Assembly: GCF_900114065.1 (NCBI RefSeq)
Contig: NZ_FORS01000003.1
Location: 248,001 to 312,000 of the forward strand
Reading direction: 5' to 3'
Source of the DNA: Stutzerimonas kunmingensis
GTDB lineage: Bacteria > Pseudomonadota > Gammaproteobacteria > Pseudomonadales > Pseudomonadaceae
DNA: 64,000 nucleotides
Part shown: piece by piece, positions 18,665-29,585 of the stretch
How the letters are laid out: every line of letters starts with the position of its first letter
Numbering within the stretch: position 1 is the first letter of the stretch
Position numbers and translations under genes: made by a program
The notes under the pieces: generated by a model
The model's database searches: none
What the model was told of the DNA's origin: nothing
What the model saw: the letters and a program-made list of their open reading frames with translations, nothing else

Positions 18665-19861
18665 TCAGCTGTTGGGCAGGATGCGGCAGGTCAGGCTCTT
18701 GATGTAGCGGGTTTCCGCGATCGCCGGATGCACCGGATGATCCGGGCCCTGGGCGCCGCGTTCGAGCAGCTGGATATTGCGGTCCAGATGGCGTGCGCTG
18801 CCGAGCAGGATGTTCTGCAGGTGATCTTCTTCCAGGTGCATGGAACAGCTGGCGCTGACCAGGATGCCGTCCTTGTTCAGCAGGCGCATCGCGGCTTCGT
18901 TGAGGCGGCGGTAGGCGGCCTCGCCGTTCTTGATGTCCTTCTTGCGCTTGATGAAGGCCGGCGGGTCGGTGATGACCACGTCGAAGCGTTCCTCGGCGTT
19001 CTTCAGTTCCTTCATCGCCTCGAAGGCATCACCCTCGACGCAGGTCATCTTCTCCGCCACGCCGTTGAGTGCGGCGTTGCGCTCCACGCCATCCAGGGCG
19101 AAAGCCGAGGCGTCGACGCAGAACACCTCGCTGGCACCGAAGGCCGCCGCCTGCACGCCCCAGCCGCCGATGTAGCTGAACAGATCGAGTACGCGCTTGC
19201 CCTTCACGTAGGGCGCCAGGCGCGCGCGATTCATGCGGTGGTCGTAGAACCAGCCGGTCTTCTGGCCCTGCAGCACCGGCGCCTCGAACTTCACGCCGTT
19301 CTCTTCCAGCGCGACCCACTCCGGCACCACGCCGAACGCCGTATCGACGTAACGCTCCAGGCCTTCGGCATCGCGGGCGCTGGAGTCGTTTTTCCACAGC
19401 ACGCCGCGCGGCTTGAGCACCTGGACCAACGCCTCCAGCACGGCATCCTTGTTGCGCTCCATGGTCGCCGACGCCAGCTGCACCACCAGATGGTCGTGGA
19501 AGCGATCCACCACCAGGCCCGGCAGAAGATCGGAATCGCCATAGATCAGGCGGTAGCACGGCTGATCGAACAGGCGATCACGCAGCGATAGGGCGACCTG
19601 AATGCGGTGCACCAGCAATGACTTATCCAGGCTGTGCTTGAGATCGCGTGACAGCAGGCGCGCACAGATCAGGTTGTTCGGCGATACCCCGACGATGCCC
19701 AGCGGCTTGCCGCCGGCGGCTTCGAGTACGGCCTGATCCCCGGCAACGAAGCCCGCCAGCGGCGTGGCCGCGGTGTCCACCTCGTTGCTGTAGACCCACA
19801 GATGGCCGGCGCGCAGGCGGCGATCGGCGTTGGCTTTGAGGCGCAGGCTGGGCAGGGTCAT
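18665..19861 (-). CDS. rlmI: 23S rRNA m5C1962 methyltransferase RlmI
   Basis: SAM-dependent methyltransferase modifying cytosine 1962 of 23S rRNA. The 398-residue protein has an N-terminal PUA domain (LKANADRRLRAGHLWVYSNEV), a central EEHEE region and a C-terminal Rossmann domain with the SAM motif VLDLFSYIGGWG (about residues 225-236), the acidic VFCVDASAFAL, and the DPPAF motif (about 298-302) followed by SCSMH with the catalytic cysteine. E. coli RlmI is 396 residues. ATG at 19861. Nothing unusual. Confidence 0.92.
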   Translation of the reverse strand: MTLPSLRLKANADRRLRAGHLWVYSNEVDTAATPLAGFVAGDQAVLEAAGGKPLGIVGVSPNNLICARLLSRDLKHSLDKSLLVHRIQVALSLRDRLFDQPCYRLIYGDSDLLPGLVVDRFHDHLVVQLASATMERNKDAVLEALVQVLKPRGVLWKNDSSARDAEGLERYVDTAFGVVPEWVALEENGVKFEAPVLQGQKTGWFYDHRMNRARLAPYVKGKRVLDLFSYIGGWGVQAAAFGASEVFCVDASAFALDGVERNAALNGVAEKMTCVEGDAFEAMKELKNAEERFDVVITDPPAFIKRKKDIKNGEAAYRRLNEAAMRLLNKDGILVSASCSMHLEEDHLQNILLGSARHLDRNIQLLERGAQGPDHPVHPAIAETRYIKSLTCRILPNS

Positions 19862-19962
19862 CGGCGGGGCTCCGGGAAAAAGACGGGCATTCTAAACGAG
19901 CGGCAGGCCACGCGCGCCGGCGCTGCCGGAAATTCCTCGCAGCGCCCGTCACGCATCACCGG

Positions 19963-20502
19963 TCAGGCGGACAGGGCTTGAATCAGCGCCTGGCTGAACG
20001 CTGGGATGTCATCCGGCTTGCGGCTGCTGATCAGTTGACCGTCCACCACCACCTCCTGATCCACCCAATCGGCGCCGGCGTTCTTCAGGTCGTCGGTAAG
20101 CGACGGCCAGCTGGTCATGCGCTTGCCCTTGACCAGTCCGGCCGAGATCAGCAGCCAGCCGCCGTGACAGATCACCGCGATCGGCTTGTTCGCCGCGGCG
20201 GCGTCGCGTACCAGCTTTTGTGCGCTTTCGTCGGTGCGAATGGTGTCGGAGTTGACCACCCCGCCGGGCAGCAGCACGGCGTCATAGTCATTCATATCGA
20301 GGTCGTCGAAGGTCTTGTCCACATGAAACTTGCTGGCCGGGGTGGTGTGGTTCCAGCCGGTCACTTCGCCATTCTTGGCGGAGACGATCTGGGCTGTCGC
20401 ACCGGCCTTCTCCAGCGCTTCCTGCGGGCCGGTCAGCTCGACCTGCTCGAAGCCGTCGGTCACCAGGATTGCCACGCGCTTGCCGTTGAGGGATTGGGTC
20501 AT
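19963..20502 (-). CDS. pfpI: DJ-1/PfpI-family protein
   Basis: Cytoplasmic protein of the DJ-1/PfpI superfamily, implicated in stress protection (glyoxalase or deglycase activity is debated). Two ATGs are present; GGAGG lies one base before the first (20508) and 7 bases before the second (20502), so the second is used, giving 179 residues. The nucleophile elbow VICHGGW carries the conserved Cys, and the Glu of GFEQVELTGPQ is the expected partner near the N-terminus. Divergent from the HDOD gene. Confidence 0.9.
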   Translation of the reverse strand: MTQSLNGKRVAILVTDGFEQVELTGPQEALEKAGATAQIVSAKNGEVTGWNHTTPASKFHVDKTFDDLDMNDYDAVLLPGGVVNSDTIRTDESAQKLVRDAAAANKPIAVICHGGWLLISAGLVKGKRMTSWPSLTDDLKNAGADWVDQEVVVDGQLISSRKPDDIPAFSQALIQALSA

Positions 20503-20631
20503 GAGCATGCCTCCGTCTGTCTGTCGGTAACGCTCGCCGAATGCGAGTCACTTGAAATGGGACCCGCATCTCAGCCAAAGTTCGCCCTTTCGTGCCGATG
20601 GCACTTTGCCTTCTAGTCGAGCGTCCCCCTC

Positions 20632-21498
20632 ATGGCCGTTGAACTCTCCGCCGAACAGATCCGCCGGGTGCTGCAAGGCATCAGCGTGCCGCCGCAGCCG
20701 CAGATCATGGTCGACCTGCAGATGGAGCAGGTCATGCCGGTGCCCGATCTGAAAGCCATCGCCCGGCTGATCAGTCAGGACCCGGGGCTTTCGGGGGCGC
20801 TGCTCAAGCTGGTCAACTCGCCGCATTTCGGTCTGGCCAACCGCATCGCTTCCATCCAGCAGGCGGTGAACCTGCTGGGCTGCAATTCGGTGATCAACCT
20901 GATCAATGCGCAGTCGATCAAGGGCGAGATGAGCGACGAGACCATCGTCACGCTCAGCCGCTTCTGGGACAGCGCGCAGGACGTGGCCATGGCCTGCCTG
21001 ACCCTGGCCAAGCGCATCGGCTACCAGTCGCCGGACGAGGCCTACACCCTCGGGCTGTTCCACAATTGCGGCATCCCGCTGATGCTCAAGCGCTTCCCCG
21101 GCTACATGAGTGTGCTGGAAGAGGCCTACGCCAGCACCGGAGACGGCCAGCGCATCGTCGATATCGAGAATCGCGTGCTCAGCACCAACCATGCGGTGGT
21201 CGGCTACTTCACCGCCAAATCGTGGAACCTGCCGCTGCACCTGTGCGATGCCATCGCCAATCACCATAACGCGCTGTCGCTGTTCGCCGACGACTCGGGG
21301 CGCGACGCGCCGATCAAGACGCTGCTGGCGATCCTCAAGATGGCCGAGCACATCTGCGCCTGTCATCGGGTGCTCGGCGCGCAGCCGGACGATCACGAGT
21401 GGGACAGCGTGTCGCAGCTGGTGCTCGAGTACGTCGGGCTGTCGGAATACGATTTCGTCTGCCTCAAGGAAAGCATCCGCGAGCTGGGCGTGGGCTGA
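20632..21498 (+). CDS. HDOD-domain protein
   Basis: Signalling protein of 288 residues made almost entirely of one HDOD domain, a relative of HD phosphohydrolases that usually lacks a complete metal site. Typical motifs are ARLISQDPGLSGALLKLVNSPHFG (about residues 42-65), INLINAQSI, and TLGLFHNCGIPLML, where the HD dipeptide is replaced by HN. A later IANHHNAL retains histidines. HDOD proteins act as scaffolds in chemotaxis, biofilm or stress control; no partner domain is fused here. ATG at 20632. Confidence 0.88.
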   Translation: MAVELSAEQIRRVLQGISVPPQPQIMVDLQMEQVMPVPDLKAIARLISQDPGLSGALLKLVNSPHFGLANRIASIQQAVNLLGCNSVINLINAQSIKGEMSDETIVTLSRFWDSAQDVAMACLTLAKRIGYQSPDEAYTLGLFHNCGIPLMLKRFPGYMSVLEEAYASTGDGQRIVDIENRVLSTNHAVVGYFTAKSWNLPLHLCDAIANHHNALSLFADDSGRDAPIKTLLAILKMAEHICACHRVLGAQPDDHEWDSVSQLVLEYVGLSEYDFVCLKESIRELGVG

Positions 21499-21555
21499 CG
21501 GCCCGGCGTCGGCCTGCTAAGGTCGGCATCCCTTCGCTGTATCCAACGTCCCGCC

Positions 21556-22368
21556 ATGCCCGAACTTCCCGAAGTCGAAACTACCCGCCGTGGTATCGAG
21601 CCATACCTTGTTGGTCAGCGTGTCAGCCGCGTGCTGGTGCGTGACCGGCGGTTGCGCTGGCCGATCCCGGAAGACCTCGATGTGCGTCTGTCCGGCCAAC
21701 GCATCCAAGCCGTCGAGCGTCGTGCCAAATACCTGCTGATCAAGGCCGAGAGCGGCACGCTGATCGTTCATCTGGGCATGTCCGGAAGCCTGCGTCTGGT
21801 TGACGCGGCATTGCCGGCGGCCAAGCACGAGCACGTCGATATCCTGCTGGAGTCCGGCCAGGCGCTGCGCTACACCGATCCGCGGCGCTTCGGCGCGATG
21901 CTCTGGAGCCACGAGCCGCTCGCCCATGTGTTGCTCGCCAGTCTCGGGCCCGAGCCGCTCGGCGAGGATTTCGACGGTGACCGCCTGTATAGGCTGTCGC
22001 GTGGGCGCAGCATGGCGGTCAAGCCGTTCATCATGGACAACGCGGTAGTGGTGGGCGTCGGCAACATCTATGCGAGCGAGGCACTGTTCGCCGCCGGGAT
22101 CGATCCGCGGCGGCCGGCCGGGAGCATCTCGCGAGCGCGTTATCTGAAGCTCGGCGAGGAAATCCGGCGGATACTGGCGATGGCCATCGAGCGTGGCGGC
22201 ACGACCTTGCGCGATTTCGTCGGCGGCGATGGCAAGCCCGGCTATTTTCAACAGGAGCTGTTCGTCTACGGGCGGGCCGGCGAATTCTGCAAGAACTGTG
22301 GCGGCACGCTGCGTGAGATTCGCCTCGGTCAGCGCGCCAGCGTGTATTGCGCTCGCTGCCAGCGTTGA
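21556..22368 (+). CDS. mutM: formamidopyrimidine-DNA glycosylase
   Basis: Base-excision repair glycosylase/AP lyase that removes 8-oxoguanine and formamidopyrimidines. The mature N-terminus [17 protein letters not shown] with catalytic Pro and Glu is intact. A conserved lysine lies in RRAKYLLI, and the C-terminal zinc finger CKNCGGT...YCARCQR (about residues 244-270) is complete. At 270 residues the length is standard. ATG at 21556 is fixed by the catalytic proline. Confidence 0.97.
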   Translation: MPELPEVETTRRGIEPYLVGQRVSRVLVRDRRLRWPIPEDLDVRLSGQRIQAVERRAKYLLIKAESGTLIVHLGMSGSLRLVDAALPAAKHEHVDILLESGQALRYTDPRRFGAMLWSHEPLAHVLLASLGPEPLGEDFDGDRLYRLSRGRSMAVKPFIMDNAVVVGVGNIYASEALFAAGIDPRRPAGSISRARYLKLGEEIRRILAMAIERGGTTLRDFVGGDGKPGYFQQELFVYGRAGEFCKNCGGTLREIRLGQRASVYCARCQR

Positions 22369-22419
22369 GCGGCTGGCGGAACTGTGCATGCGTTGACGGC
22401 GTTCACGCTCAGCCTGCCC

Positions 22420-22440
22420 CGGCCACTGCTATAGTGGCCG
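22420..22440 (+). terminator. stem-loop after mutM, overlapping a -10-like TATAGT
   Basis: CGGCCACT (22420-22427) pairs with AGTGGCCG (22433-22440) around a 5-base loop, about 50 bp after the mutM stop. The right arm also contains TATAGT (22430-22435), a plausible -10 box for the next gene (ATG 22487), so the element could serve as terminator, promoter or both. No T-run follows and no good -35 was found. Confidence 0.4.
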
Positions 22441-22486
22441 CCACAACTAAAAATTGCCGCGTTTCGCACATCTGAAGGACCACACC

Positions 22487-22828
22487 ATGAATCTGTTCCG
22501 CTCTACCGCTGCTGTCTTGGCACTGACCACTGGCCTGCTGGCGCTGCCGGCACATGCGGAGTCGGTCCCGCAGAACGCCAGTGGTGATCCGATGTACTCC
22601 GTAGAAGCGCCCAAGGCCTACTCCATGGTCGGTGACCTGATCATCGCCCGCCCGCTGCTGATCGCCGCGACTGCCATCGGCGCCGGTGTTTTCGTTGTCA
22701 GCCTGCCGTTCACCGCCTTGGGCGGCAACGTCGGCGAGGCTGGCAAGGCTCTGGTGGTCGAGCCGGGCAAAGCGGCGTTCGTACGCTGCCTGGGCTGCAC
22801 CACCAGCGGTTACAACGCCCAGCGTTGA
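22487..22828 (+). CDS. small exported protein, unknown function
   Basis: Protein of 113 residues. ATG at 22487 has a GAAGGA site about 8 bases upstream and starts a clear signal peptide ([26 protein letters not shown]). The mature part has one hydrophobic glycine/alanine-rich segment ([19 protein letters not shown], about residues 59-77) and a C-terminal CLGC pair. Similar short proteins occur at this place in other pseudomonads. It may be an envelope protein with one membrane hairpin; no function can be assigned. Confidence 0.78.
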   Translation: MNLFRSTAAVLALTTGLLALPAHAESVPQNASGDPMYSVEAPKAYSMVGDLIIARPLLIAATAIGAGVFVVSLPFTALGGNVGEAGKALVVEPGKAAFVRCLGCTTSGYNAQR

Positions 22829-22929
22829 TCGACGTCATCCGCATCGCGACTGGCAAGGGCCTGAGCCTTCCGGTCGCGGTGTTGCTGCAGTAGGCTTCGC
22901 CTCCCATCCCGCGCCGCGAAGCCCCCTCC

Positions 22930-24765
22930 TTGAACAGCCGCTTCTTCAAGACATTTCTGCCCATCGTGGGCCTGCTGATGTTGTCCTGGTCGTTCTGGGC
23001 CAGTGACGGATGGCTCGAGCTGTGCGCGGGACTCGCCCTGTTCCTGTTCGGCATGCAATGCCTCGAAGAGGGGCTGCGCCAACTGGCCGGTAGCAAGCTC
23101 GAACAGCTGCTGACGCGCAGTACGGCGACGCCGCTCAAGGGCCTGATGTTCGGCATGAGCGGCACCATGCTGCTGCAGTCCAGCACGCTGGTCTCGTTGC
23201 TCACCATCGCTTTCATCAGCACCGGGCTGATCAAGCTTGCCGGCGGCATCGCCATACTGTTCGGCGCCAATCTCGGCTCTACCACGGGTATCTGGCTGCT
23301 GGCACTGGCCGGGCAGAACGTCAGCCTGAGTCCGCTGGCCTTGCCGCTGCTGGTTTTCGGGGTGCTGGCCAGCTTCACCGGCGACAAGGGCAAGGCGGCC
23401 GGGCGCATCGTGCTCGGCATCGCCTTCATCTTTCTCGGCATCGATCAGATCAAGACCGGCTTCTCCACCTTCGGTGGCATGGACCTGTCGCAGTACCACG
23501 CTGGCGGTCTGGCCGGGCAACTGATGTTCGTCGCGATCGGCCTGTTTGCCACGGTGGTGCTGCAGTCCAGCCATGCCACATTGATGCTGACGCTGACCGC
23601 TTTGGCTACCGGCCAGCTGGATCTCGGCCAGGCGCTGGCGACTGCGATCGGTGCGAATGTCGGGACGAGCGTCACCACTGCGTTCGTCGGCTCGCTCGGC
23701 GGCAACCGCAGTGGTCAGCGCCTGGCGCTGGCCCATGTACTGTTCAACGTGACTACCGCCGTGCTGGCCATCGCGCTGCTGCTGCCGTTGACCTGGCTGG
23801 TCGAATGGCTGGTCGCGCCGCTGGGCCTGGCTGAAAACCGCCTGATTCAGCTGGCGCTGTTCCATACGCTGTTCAATGCCATGGGTGTGCTGCTGTTCTG
23901 GCCGTGGCAGGCGCAGCTGGCAAACCTGCTGTTGCGCGTGTTGCCCGAGCGAGTCGAACCGACGGTGCTGATCACCGAACTTGCGCCTGCTAGACCGGAG
24001 GAGCCGACCCGCGCGCGCTACCTAAATGACCGTGCGCTGGACTCCGCGGATGCTGCCGCCAGCGCCGTGGCGCAGGAGCTGCAGCATCTGGCGCGCCTGA
24101 GTCTCGAGGTGATCTGCCATGCCACCTATCTGCCGGTGGACCAGCTGCGCCAGCAGGGACGGATTGACGAGGCGCTGATCAACGCGAAGCCCGACGCCCA
24201 GGCCCTGGATGCCGAGCGGCTGTATCAGCGGCACATCAAGGGCGTGTATTCCGATCTGCTGACCTTCATGGGGCGTCTGGAGCTGCCGCTGGACGAGAGC
24301 CACCAGGCGTTCTGGCTGAGCTGCCAGGTTGCGGCGCTGCAGCTGGTGGATGCGGTCAAGGATGCCAAGCACCTGCAGAAAAACCTCGGACACTACCTGC
24401 GCACCGATGACTCCGCGGCGCGCCAGGCGTATGTCGAGCTGCGTCGGCATTTGCTGGAGTCGTTGCGCGAGATCCGCGCGCTCAACCACTCGGAGCTGCC
24501 CGATGAGCTATGGCGCGAGCGCTTGAACTGGCTGGACGAGCACGCTGCGAAGTTCGATGCGGAGTTTCGCCGGCGCCTGTTCGAGTCGATCCGCAACCAG
24601 AAGCTGGACGGTTTGCAGAGCAGTTCGCTGATGAACGACCTGGGCTACGCCAGCCGCATCATCCAGAGTCTGCGCAACGCCTTGCTGCTCGGCGAGGGTC
24701 ATGAGCTGACGCGGCAGCTGCGTCAGCTCGCTGAGGACGAAGGCCCGGTCATTCTGCAGCTGTAA
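22930..24765 (+). CDS. Na/Pi cotransporter family protein with PhoU-like tail
   Basis: Inner-membrane sodium/phosphate cotransporter-like protein of 611 residues (NptA/YjbB type). Two homologous membrane repeats carry QSS motifs: GTMLLQSSTLVSLL (about residues 76-89) and ATVVLQSSHATLML (about 202-215), with GANLGSTTG and GANVGTSVTTA. From about residue 370 a cytoplasmic helical region resembles PhoU. The longest form starts with TTG at 22930 and has a poor ribosome site; ATG at 22978 is another candidate, so the N-terminus is uncertain. It may export or import phosphate. The 3' end overlaps convergent ggt by 17 bp. Confidence 0.88.
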   Translation: MNSRFFKTFLPIVGLLMLSWSFWASDGWLELCAGLALFLFGMQCLEEGLRQLAGSKLEQLLTRSTATPLKGLMFGMSGTMLLQSSTLVSLLTIAFISTGLIKLAGGIAILFGANLGSTTGIWLLALAGQNVSLSPLALPLLVFGVLASFTGDKGKAAGRIVLGIAFIFLGIDQIKTGFSTFGGMDLSQYHAGGLAGQLMFVAIGLFATVVLQSSHATLMLTLTALATGQLDLGQALATAIGANVGTSVTTAFVGSLGGNRSGQRLALAHVLFNVTTAVLAIALLLPLTWLVEWLVAPLGLAENRLIQLALFHTLFNAMGVLLFWPWQAQLANLLLRVLPERVEPTVLITELAPARPEEPTRARYLNDRALDSADAAASAVAQELQHLARLSLEVICHATYLPVDQLRQQGRIDEALINAKPDAQALDAERLYQRHIKGVYSDLLTFMGRLELPLDESHQAFWLSCQVAALQLVDAVKDAKHLQKNLGHYLRTDDSAARQAYVELRRHLLESLREIRALNHSELPDELWRERLNWLDEHAAKFDAEFRRRLFESIRNQKLDGLQSSSLMNDLGYASRIIQSLRNALLLGEGHELTRQLRQLAEDEGPVILQL

Positions 24766-26481
24766 CCGGCTCGCGGCGTGCCGGCACCATCAGTGCCTGG
24801 CCGATGCCGCGCGGGTCGCTGGCCGCGTCGACCGTGCCGCTCGGCTTGTGCCAATAGAGCACCTGCTGGTTGCCGTAATCGCGTTCGATCAGCCTGGGCT
24901 GGTGACCGTGCGCGCGCAGGGCGTCCAGCTGCGCCGGGGTGAAGGCGTCGGCTTCGTACTGCAGTACGTCGGGCAGGTACTGGTGGTGATAGCGCGGCAC
25001 TGCCGGCCAGGCCTGCACCGGTTCGCCATCCAGGTAAGACAGTGCCGAAAGCAGCACCATGCTCGGGATGCGGCTGCCGCCGGGCGTGCCGAAGGCGGCG
25101 AACTCCTCGGCACTTTCGATGAAAGTCGGGCTCATGCTCGACAGTGGACGCTTGCCGCCGGATATGGCGTTGGCGCTGCTGCCCTTCAGGCCATAGGCAT
25201 TGCTGCCGTCGATGTCGGCGGCGAAGTCGTCCATCTCGTCATTGAGCAGCACACCGGTGCCGGGCACGGTGAAGGCGGCGCCGAACATCATGTTCAGCGA
25301 CAGCGTCGCCGCCACCGCATTGCCTTCGGCATCGATCACCGCGAAGTGGGTGGTGTGCTCGCCCTCGCGCCAGCGTGGCGCTGGCGGCAATGCGCTGCTC
25401 GGCGTGGCCCGATCAGGGTCGATGGAGCTGGCGAGCTGGTCCAGATACTGGTCTGACAGTAGACGTCGCAGTGGTGACGCGACGAAATCCGGATCGCCCA
25501 GTTGCCCGCGGTCGCGATAGGCCCGGCGCAGCGCCTCGACCACCAGGTGACTGCGTTGCAGCGGTTCGGCGTCGCGCCAGGACAGGCGTTCGAGAATACC
25601 CAGGCTCTGCGCGAGGATCATGCCGCCGGCCGAGGGTGGCGGCGCGCCGATCAGCTCACGGCCATCGGCGAGGGTGAAGCGTAGTGGCTCGCGCTCGACG
25701 GTGTGGTAGTCGGCCAGATCCTCCAGCGACCAGATGCCGCCGGCGGCGCGAACGCCTTGCACCAATTTCTTCGCGAACTCGCCGCGGTAGAAGCCGTCGT
25801 GACCGTGCCTGGCCAGGCGCTCCAGGGTTTGCGCCAGCTCCGGCTGACGCAGCAGATGGCCTTCGGCTGGCAGGTCCCCGTCGTGGAGAAACAGCCGCGC
25901 GCTCTCCGGATCGTCACGCAACGCCGCGAGGCGCCAGCCGGCGCGCTGGCGATAGACGGAGTCCACCACAAATCCGTCGCGGGCCAGGGCGATAGCCGGT
26001 GCCAAAGTGGCTTGCAGTGGCAGGCGACCGCGCTTCTCCGCGAGCTCGACCAGTGCGGCCGGCGTGCCAGGTATCGCCGCGGCCAGCGGGCCATTCAGCG
26101 AAAGTTCGCGCCGGATCTTGCCGTCGCGCAGGTACAGGTCCGGCGTGGCAGCGGCGGGTGCGCGCTCGCGGGCGTCGAGGAAACTGTGCTGGGGGGATTC
26201 GCCGGCTTCGCGCAGCAGAAAGAAGCCGCCGCCGCCAAGTCCGGAGCCGTATGGCTCGACCACGGCCAGGGCGGCGCTGACTGCAACGGTGGCATCGAAG
26301 GCGTTGCCGCCGGCTTCGAGAATGCGCCGGCCAACTTCACTGGCCAGCGGATGGGCCGTGGCGACGGCGCCGTTTGCAAGAGGGTTGCCCTGGGCCGCGC
26401 AGGCCAGCAGCAGGAGGGCGGCGAGACAACCCTGGAGGCCCTTGAGCAGGCTGGTCCTTCGGGTCGGGCGCCGCGAAAGCA

Positions 26482-26482
<1 letters not shown>
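24749..26482 (-). CDS. ggt: gamma-glutamyltransferase
   Basis: Ntn hydrolase that cleaves or transfers the gamma-glutamyl group of glutathione in the periplasm. ATG at 26482 shares one base with the fdx stop (TGATG), indicating coupled translation; the frame upstream overlaps fdx and is not used. The 577-residue precursor has a hydrophobic leader (CLAALLLLACAAQG) that could be a signal peptide or a lipoprotein signal. HPLASEVGRRILEAGGNAFDA and GLGGGGFFLL are typical of the large subunit; the autoprocessing threonine is in EHTTHFAVID, and the small subunit has PLSSMSPTF. Complete. Confidence 0.93.
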
Positions 26483-26775
<293 letters not shown>

Positions 26776-26840
26776 TTACGACCGGGCAATTGTGCCGCAT
26801 CGCCAGCCAGCGTGCACTCGACGCGGCCCGGCGGGCATCG

Positions 26841-27422
<582 letters not shown>

Positions 27423-27428
27423 TCAATC

Positions 27429-29024
27429 TCAGGACTTCTGCAGGCGATCACCCAGTTCCGTGGCGAGTTTGGCGCACAGCGCATAGATCGATAGCTGGGG
27501 ATTGGCGCCGATGCTGGTGGGGAACAGTGAGCCGTCGTGTATCGACAGGTTGGCCAGCTGATGGTGCCGACCGAGGCTGTCTGTCACGGCCCGGCGTGGG
27601 TCATCACCCATGGCACAACCGCCCATGACGTGGGCGCTGCCAAGACGGGTGCGGTACAGCGCAAGGTCCAGACCCTCGATCAGCTCCCGGGCGGCGCGGG
27701 GCGTGCGCACGTAATGGGCGTCGGCATGCAGGGGCAGCACGGCGCGCGCACCGGCGGCGAACTGGATCTCGGCCATGCTCAGAAAGGCACGGCGGATTCC
27801 GTTCCAGGCATAGTCGGTCATGCGGTATTCGAGCACCGGGCTGCCGTCGCTGCGCAGCTCGACCGTGCCCTCGGCGCTGTCCGGATGAAAGCCGTCGCGC
27901 TGCAGGGCGATCATCGCGTGGGTATGCGGCAGCTCGGCCATGCGCTGCGCATTCTCCGGGCCGAAGTCGCCGAGCAGGGTGGCCGCGAGCGCGGGATGGA
28001 TGGGCGGTACTTCGAGCTTGTAGCCCGCCGGCCCGGCAATCCCGTCGCGCCACTGGAAGTGGTCGGAATAGATCGACTGTGGCGCGCCGCTGAAGGCGTC
28101 GATGCGCTCGTCGAATTGCGCCGCGGAGAAGTTGGTCAGATGCAGGAAGGTGCGCTTGCCGACGCGCTGATGCGGGTCGGGCGCCTGCGAGCGCAGCAGC
28201 AGCGCCGGCGTGTTGATGCCGCCGCCGGCGAGTATGTAGTGCCTGGCGACGACGCGGATGCGCCGCCCGTTCGGTTCCACGCAGCGGTCGTCCATGCCCA
28301 GACAGTCCAGGCCGACGACCCGCTCGCCCTGCATCAACAGGCGTTCGGCGCGCGCGAGGTAGAGCAGTGCGCCGCCCTTATCCAGCAGCGCCGGAATGCT
28401 GGTGACCAGCATCGACTGCTTGGCGTTGGTCGGGCAGCCCATGCCGCAATAGCCTAGGTTCCAGCAGCCACGCACGTTGCGCGGGATCACCGCCCAGTGC
28501 TGGCCGAGGCTTTCGCAGCCGCGCTGCAACACCGCGTTGTTGGCATTCGGCGGCACGGCCCAGGGTGCGATGCCGAGGCGCTGTTCGATGCGTTCGAACC
28601 AGGGTCGCAGCGCCTCGACCGACAGCCCGCTGACGCCATGCTCGCTGGCCCAGTGCTGCAATGTTTGCGGCGGTGTGCGAAAGCTCGAGGTCCAGTTCAC
28701 CAGCGTGGTGCCGCCGACCGCGCGGCCCTGCAGGATGGTGATGGCGCCGTCCTTGCTCGTGCGGCCGATGGCTTCCTGATAGAGCGAGCGATAGGCGCGG
28801 GCCTCCTGCATGTCGAAGTCGCTGCTGGTGCGCAGCGGGCCTTCTTCGATCAGCAGCACCTTGTAGCCGGCTGCGCTCAGCACTTCTGCGCTGGTGGCGC
28901 CGCCTGCGCCACTGCCGACGATGGCGACGTCGGCCTCCAGGGTCAGATCGTCCTCCAGTCGCGAGCCGTCGTATGTGGTCCAGCCACGGGCAAGGCCTGC
29001 AGCAAACAAGTCGGGAACGGGCAC
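27429..29024 (-). CDS. GMC-family FAD oxidoreductase
   Basis: Flavin dehydrogenase of 531 residues of the glucose-methanol-choline family. Motifs: AIVGSGAGGATSAEVLSAAGYKV (FAD binding, about residues 34-56), GRAVGGTTLVNW (about 100-111), a cysteine-rich CWNLGYCGMGCPTNAKQ, and the C-terminal HVMGGCAMG plus NLSIHDGSLFPTSIGANPQLSIYALC. This subgroup (cholesterol or long-chain alcohol oxidase, gluconate/sorbitol dehydrogenase-like) often pairs with a small Tat-exported subunit, which is encoded 16 bp upstream here. With the aldehyde dehydrogenase it suggests an alcohol-to-acid pathway; substrate unknown. Confidence 0.88.
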   Translation of the reverse strand: MPVPDLFAAGLARGWTTYDGSRLEDDLTLEADVAIVGSGAGGATSAEVLSAAGYKVLLIEEGPLRTSSDFDMQEARAYRSLYQEAIGRTSKDGAITILQGRAVGGTTLVNWTSSFRTPPQTLQHWASEHGVSGLSVEALRPWFERIEQRLGIAPWAVPPNANNAVLQRGCESLGQHWAVIPRNVRGCWNLGYCGMGCPTNAKQSMLVTSIPALLDKGGALLYLARAERLLMQGERVVGLDCLGMDDRCVEPNGRRIRVVARHYILAGGGINTPALLLRSQAPDPHQRVGKRTFLHLTNFSAAQFDERIDAFSGAPQSIYSDHFQWRDGIAGPAGYKLEVPPIHPALAATLLGDFGPENAQRMAELPHTHAMIALQRDGFHPDSAEGTVELRSDGSPVLEYRMTDYAWNGIRRAFLSMAEIQFAAGARAVLPLHADAHYVRTPRAARELIEGLDLALYRTRLGSAHVMGGCAMGDDPRRAVTDSLGRHHQLANLSIHDGSLFPTSIGANPQLSIYALCAKLATELGDRLQKS

Positions 29025-29040
29025 GGATGCCTCCTGTCAG

Positions 29041-29571
29041 TCAGACCTTCGGCGGTCCGGGATAACCGCAGTGCGCCCAGGCGGCGGGGCTGGCGTACCA
29101 GGCCATGAGGATCATCTGCAGCAGCGAGGCATGACCCTGGCGCAGCAGGGCGAGCGAGCTGTTTTGCCAGCGCTGCAGGAACGCGCGTATTTGATCATCG
29201 GAGGCGACCTCCCAGCCGCTCCAGATTCCGGTCAGCGGCCCGCGGGTCAGTGGCAGGCTGAGTACGTCGAACAGCTGGCGTACCTGGCTTAGCAGCGCGG
29301 GCGACAAGTGGTGCAGGCCCAGGTCAAGGCTGACGAGGGTGGTCTGCACGGCCTGCGGCATGTCACTGGGCGCCGTCGAGCCTTCCAGCAGCAACGGCGT
29401 TAGTCGGCGCAGCATGGGCAGATCGCTGTCACGCAGCGCGAAGAAGCCGCTCGCCGGGCTGTCTGCCGAGGCGCTGAGGGTTCGGCTGAGCAGGCCGCCG
29501 CCAGCCAGGATGGCGCCGCCGAGCAGTCCGACCTTGAGCAGGCCGCGGCGATTGAGGGAAATCTCGTGCAT
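29041..29571 (-). CDS. Tat-signal small subunit linked to GMC dehydrogenase
   Basis: Protein of 176 residues with a twin-arginine signal (LNRRGLLKVGLLGGAILAGGG) at the N-terminus. The rest is helical with no cofactor motif visible; it resembles the small (subunit 3) partners of membrane-bound gluconate/sorbitol dehydrogenases. The start at 29571 is chosen because it places the RR motif at residues 7-8. Its gene lies between the aldehyde dehydrogenase (14 bp) and the GMC gene (16 bp), so it probably escorts the GMC subunit across the membrane by the Tat route. Confidence 0.8.
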   Translation of the reverse strand: MHEISLNRRGLLKVGLLGGAILAGGGLLSRTLSASADSPASGFFALRDSDLPMLRRLTPLLLEGSTAPSDMPQAVQTTLVSLDLGLHHLSPALLSQVRQLFDVLSLPLTRGPLTGIWSGWEVASDDQIRAFLQRWQNSSLALLRQGHASLLQMILMAWYASPAAWAHCGYPGPPKV

Positions 29572-29585
29572 TGCTCCAGCTCGCT

